Source of the DNA: Candidatus Methanophagales archaeon
Lineage (GTDB): Archaea; Halobacteriota; Syntropharchaeia; Alkanophagales; Methanospirareceae
Assembly (NCBI GenBank): GCA_021161765.1
Contig: JAGGZZ010000171.1
Coordinates: forward strand, 1 to 8,584
Direction of reading: 5' to 3'
Length of the DNA: 8,584 nt
The translations under genes and the position numbers were made by a program. Below the pieces are notes generated by a model, which was not told where the DNA came from, did no database searches, and worked only from the letters and a program-made list of their open reading frames with translations. This document shows, piece by piece, positions 6,412-8,584 of the stretch; position 1 is the first letter of the stretch, and each line of letters starts with the position of its first letter.

Positions 6412-7278
6412 TTACAAGTAGCACCTACAAAATTCCACATTCTTCCTCATCTCTTCATAAGTCATTTCCTCTTTCTCTTTATTTCTCCAAAAAGTCTCTA
6501 TCACCATATATTTACAATTTATCCCCTTCAAAACCTTGAATACCGCATCGAAATCCAATTCCCCGCTTCCTATTGACAAATGGTCCTGTTTCTCGGTAAG
6601 GGAACAATCGTGCAAATGCACCACCCGTATTTTATCCCCGCATTTGTCTATCCACCGCTTAAGGTAATCCAGATAATTACCGTCTTTCATTTTTATTCCG
6701 CTTTTCGGTTGAGTCACTTCCGCCATTATCGCGTGCCCGATATCAAAGGTGAGACATACATCTGAAGCTGAAAGAGAAAGAGAAAGGGCTTCGAATATCA
6801 GGTCAGACCATTCAAAAGGGACTAAATCATTCTCCACGCTTACCGGGATTCCGAACTCGGAAGCCATTTTGGTTATTTCGAGCCATCTTCCCAGACCTTT
6901 TTGTTTTATCTCGCCTCTCACGTCATCAAGCTTATACGTGGACACTTTGGGATGCAAATGTAAATTGTAGTACAGCGATAAAGGCATGAACTCCGCCGAA
7001 AATTCCATGCACCTCCTCAAAACGGTCATACTCGCATCTGCTATCCCGTCTCGTGGATGCGCTACTGAAATATCAAGCGGGGAATGAAAAGCGATTTTCA
7101 ACCCGAACTCATCTAACAACCCCTTTATCTCGCCTCTCTCCGCTTCTTCCATGCAATTGGGCAATGGATAATCGAGCGAAAACTCGAAATAATCCAGCTC
7201 GAGCTTGTAAAGTTCTTCTATTGTGCGCGTGAATGGGCGGTTGCCATACCATACCGGTGCTCCTAACAGGATGTTCAT
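6412..7278 (-). CDS. Xylose-isomerase-like TIM-barrel protein (sugar phosphate isomerase/epimerase family)
   Basis: A complete 288-residue protein of the AP endonuclease 2 / sugar isomerase barrel superfamily (PF01261). Metal-site motifs occur in the expected order: H65 in FHSPLD, H107 and H109 in NLHLH, E149 in VSVEND, D179 and H182 in FDIGH, H221 in VVHLHD, H233 in QDHLSIGSGELDF and E261 in MVIE. The spacing is close to the nine-ligand set of endonuclease IV (Nfo), but the aspartate two places before H233 is Q231. Most relatives are uncharacterised isomerases or epimerases, so the substrate cannot be named. GAGAGG at 7293-7298 lies 14 bases before the ATG, a long spacing, but no other in-frame start precedes the upstream TAA. 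A box A at 7342-7349 fits. Its neighbours give no pathway clue. Confidence 0.85.
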   Translation of the reverse strand: MNILLGAPVWYGNRPFTRTIEELYKLELDYFEFSLDYPLPNCMEEAERGEIKGLLDEFGLKIAFHSPLDISVAHPRDGIADASMTVLRRCMEFSAEFMPLSLYYNLHLHPKVSTYKLDDVRGEIKQKGLGRWLEITKMASEFGIPVSVENDLVPFEWSDLIFEALSLSLSASDVCLTFDIGHAIMAEVTQPKSGIKMKDGNYLDYLKRWIDKCGDKIRVVHLHDCSLTEKQDHLSIGSGELDFDAVFKVLKGINCKYMVIETFWRNKEKEEMTYEEMRKNVEFCRCYL

Positions 7279-7341
7279 CTGTTCTGTTATTACCTCTCGA
7301 TTGCTTTAATAGCCAATAGGGAATAGATTCGTTTGTTCTGG

Positions 7342-7349
7342 TATATAAA
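7342..7349 (-). promoter_or_regulatory. Putative box A of the TIM-barrel gene
   Basis: TTTATATA on the minus strand predicts a start near 7319 and a leader of about 40 bases that contains the GAGAGG ribosome site at 7293-7298. It lies just beyond the 3' side of the group II intron remnant. Confidence 0.5.
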
Positions 7350-7383
7350 CTATAACTTCTTTCTATTTATCCTTCTATTTAGC

Positions 7384-7421
7384 AGACTAAGGATGGAGCG
7401 ATTACTCGCCCCTCCTTGTCT
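7384..7421 (-). other. Domain VI-like hairpin of the group II intron remnant
   Basis: On the minus strand three stem blocks pair in order: AGAC/GTCT (7418-7421 with 7384-7387), AAGGA/TCCTT (7413-7417 with 7389-7393) and GGGGCGA/TCGCTCC (7406-7412 with 7395-7401, one G-U pair). They close a GTAA loop (7402-7405). Two single adenines bulge on the 3' side, at 7394 and 7388; one could be the former branch point. No AY dinucleotide sits 7-8 bases after either, so the exact intron 3' end is unclear. Confidence 0.7.
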
Positions 7422-7423
7422 CA

Positions 7424-7457
7424 GAACGGTACGTGAAAGTTTCCCCTCATACCGCTC
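7424..7457 (-). ncRNA. Group II intron domain V
   Basis: Exactly 34 nt on the minus strand, beginning GAGCGGTATG and ending GTACCGTTC. It folds as textbook domain V. Positions 1-9 pair with 26-34, including G3-U32 and U9-G26; A24 and C25 are bulged; positions 10-14 pair with 19-23; and a GAAA tetraloop occupies 15-18. The catalytic AGC triad is A2-G3-C4. Against the yeast ai5-gamma domain V, as I remember it, pair 5-30 is switched from C-G to G-C, a compensatory change. This is a structure-preserving match, hard to obtain by chance. Confidence 0.92.
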
Positions 7458-7548
7458 AAGCATTTCATAACCCTTTCTGTATCGGGCAGCAGTTTTGTTT
7501 CCGTGGCACAATCTAATTTTCCAGTGAAATTGCTATATCCTTAAATTT

Positions 7549-7646
7549 CACCGCGGAGCACACGGAGAACGCAGAGGCACCAAAAAAAACATAAGCAACG
7601 ATTGAAACAGTCTTAAAACTCTGTGGTCTCTGCGCTCTCTGCGGTG
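7549..7646. repeat. Imperfect inverted repeat of GCAGAG-type 9-mers
   Basis: Arm 1 (7549-7576) begins CACCGCGGAG and ends CGCAGAG. The reverse complement of arm 2 (7619-7646) begins CACCGCAGAG and ends CACAGAG. The arms match at 21 of 28 positions, with 24 of 28 pairable in a plus-strand RNA when G-U is counted. Each arm is built of roughly three 9-base units ending in (C/G)(A/G)GAG or CAGAG. A 42-base AT-rich centre separates them. The element starts 9 bases after the nfeD stop. It resembles short dispersed repeats I recall from other environmental genomes, which I cannot verify here. It may act as a transcript-end hairpin or be a MITE-like relic. Confidence 0.7.
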
Positions 7647-7655
7647 ATAAATCAC

Positions 7656-8582
7656 TTAATCTGTGTCAACAATTTCTTTTCTTTTAACTATCAATGTCAA
7701 ACCCTCTCGGTCCACAATCTCCACTTTTTCACGTTCTTTTATTGTTTCCCCATCCAACGTTCGAGCATTCCAGATTTCACCTCGTATTTTTATCGTGCCC
7801 TTCTCTTCGTTTATTTCCGTCTCAGCCCTTGTTACTTTCCCGATAAGCTCTTCAGCACCTACCTGCACTCTTCTCTTTCTTGCCCTCAACACTGCTCCTA
7901 TGGCGAAGAAGAAAAAAACTGCGAATGCCACTGCAACTCCTATTATAACGACTAAAAAATCGTTAAACCACTGTGGATTGATGAGCAAAGGCCCTTTTGG
8001 CAGTATTAAAGCGCCTATTATCAAGCATACCGCACCTCCGGTGGTGAGGATTCCAAACGTGGGTGTGAGCGCCTCCGCGATGAATAATATAACGGCAATA
8101 ATTATTAAAAGCACGCCAAACACGTTCACATCGAAATACCCCCCCAGTATTCCATACAGCGATAAAACGATGCATATTGCCCCTATCATCTCAGGCACGT
8201 ATGTTCCCGGCGACATGAATCCGAAAATCAGTCCATATATACCCACCATCAGAAGAATAACCGCTATTTGCGGGTTACTGAGCATAGACAACAAATAGGA
8301 ACGTACCGTTTTCCCCTTTATGTGTAGTGAAGCGTTTTTTGTTGATAATGTTTTGTTTCCAGCTCCCGTTTCGACCGTCATTCCATCCACTTTGCTCAAA
8401 AGCTCTCGCTCATCCTCTGCGATAAGGTCAATTACCCCTCTTTCTAACGCGGTATTTTCATTAAACGCGTCATTATCGGTGACGAACCGCTTTGCCTGCG
8501 TTGCGTTTCTACCTCTTTCTGCTGCTATGCTCTCTACATGTCCAGCGTAGAATTTTATTGTCTTCTCATCTGCCGCCTTTCT
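7656..8582 (-). CDS. NfeD-type membrane-bound serine protease, C-terminal part (cut by the window edge)
   Basis: The frame is open to the right edge, giving 308 residues; the N-terminal ClpP-like part with the nucleophilic serine lies outside. Residues 1-61 are the end of the protease domain (GRNATQAKRFV, then ALERGVIDLIAED). By my alignment to Pyrococcus horikoshii 1510-N, K7 falls at its catalytic lysine. About five membrane segments follow (fragment residues near 104-123, 129-149, 153-169, 174-194 and 208-231), including the conserved FIAEALTPTFGIL. A C-terminal soluble OB-fold domain (GAEELIGKV to GLTLIVKRK) closes the protein. The family usually works with a stomatin/slipin in membrane quality control; no slipin lies on the 3' side here. 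The TTG at 8399 is internal and not the true start. It ends in TAA just before the GCAGAG repeat. Confidence 0.93.
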   Translation of the reverse strand, partial: RKAADEKTIKFYAGHVESIAAERGRNATQAKRFVTDNDAFNENTALERGVIDLIAEDERELLSKVDGMTVETGAGNKTLSTKNASLHIKGKTVRSYLLSMLSNPQIAVILLMVGIYGLIFGFMSPGTYVPEMIGAICIVLSLYGILGGYFDVNVFGVLLIIIAVILFIAEALTPTFGILTTGGAVCLIIGALILPKGPLLINPQWFNDFLVVIIGVAVAFAVFFFFAIGAVLRARKRRVQVGAEELIGKVTRAETEINEEKGTIKIRGEIWNARTLDGETIKEREKVEIVDREGLTLIVKRKEIVDTD

Positions 8583-8584
8583 AC

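Larger units (their letters stand above)
7384..7480 (-). mobile_element. 5'-truncated group II intron remnant (3' end: domains V and VI)
   Basis: The minus strand of this gap carries the 3' terminal part of a group II intron: a canonical domain V (7424-7457) followed after two bases by a domain VI-like hairpin (7384-7421). The 40 or so bases before domain V (up to about 7500) may be the tail of domain IV; the 5' limit cannot be set from sequence alone. Domains I-III and the reverse transcriptase are absent: the nfeD stop codon is only about 200 bases upstream of domain V, too little for them. This is therefore not a splicing-competent intron in cis. It is probably a relic left by 5'-truncated retrotransposition or by deletion. 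Neither flank suggests that a gene was interrupted. Confidence 0.8.
7279..7655. other. 377-base non-coding gap between nfeD and the TIM-barrel gene
   Basis: From right to left, following the minus-strand genes, the gap holds the GCAGAG inverted repeat (7549-7646), a stretch without recognisable content (about 7500-7548), the group II intron 3' remnant (7384 to about 7480), and the promoter and leader of the TIM-barrel gene (7279-7350). I see no protein-coding frame with family resemblance in it. Confidence 0.75.

Noticed and set aside
6763..6790. AGAGAA-type hexamer run inside the TIM-barrel gene as a phase-variable repeat
   Set aside because: Only a few imperfect units, in frame and coding for a short LSLSLS helix stretch; changes in steps of six bases would not shift the frame.
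7549..7646. A minimal CRISPR array
   Set aside because: The two copies are inverted rather than direct, diverged at a quarter of positions and built of 9-base units; no further repeats or spacers follow.
7663..8298. A 211-codon plus-strand open frame
   Set aside because: It lies fully antisense to the nfeD-type gene, whose membrane and OB-fold motifs are clear. The plus-strand product has no recognisable motif and is rich in S, T, P and I, as expected for the complement of a hydrophobic gene.

Overview
The window is archaeal chromosome, most likely from a euryarchaeon. The evidence is a two-repeat archaeal TATA-binding protein, an archaeal-type uL15 and SecY, a tRNA-Asp without an encoded CCA, box A (TATA) promoters about 25 bases before inferred transcription starts, and a long-form NfeD membrane protease of the Pyrococcus 1510-N type. 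The gene set and the group II intron scar suggest a methanogen/ANME-like lineage, but that is a guess and the sequence does not prove it.

Layout. Bases 1-1217 carry two minus-strand genes: the 5' part of purB (cut by the left edge) and, upstream of it, tbp. A short divergent promoter region separates tbp from a plus-strand pair, rpl15-secY (1239-3169). secY runs tail to tail, 7 bases apart, into a minus-strand leuD-argC operon (3177-4684) with a 4-base overlap. A 90-base promoter region separates leuD from a plus-strand tRNA-Asp (4775-4847). Then come three minus-strand genes: a COG1373-type ATPase with a DUF4143 / PD-(D/E)XK-like C-terminus (4855-6363), a xylose-isomerase-like TIM-barrel protein (6412-7278), and an nfeD-type membrane serine protease cut by the right edge (7656-8582).

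Most of the window is housekeeping: purine synthesis, transcription initiation, ribosome and translocon, arginine and leucine synthesis, and a tRNA. The accessory part is the right third. The 377-base gap between nfeD and the TIM-barrel gene holds a clear but 5'-truncated group II intron remnant on the minus strand. It comprises a 34-nt domain V with the AGC triad, GAAA loop and AC bulge, followed by a domain VI-like hairpin with a bulged A. The gap also holds an imperfect inverted repeat of GCAGAG-type 9-mers. The ATPase gene has an unusual promoter, with 10-base direct repeats on both sides of its TATA box.

I see no CRISPR array, no complete mobile element and no clear new multi-gene system. 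The best leads are the retroelement scar, the GCAGAG inverted repeat and the repeat-flanked ATPase promoter.
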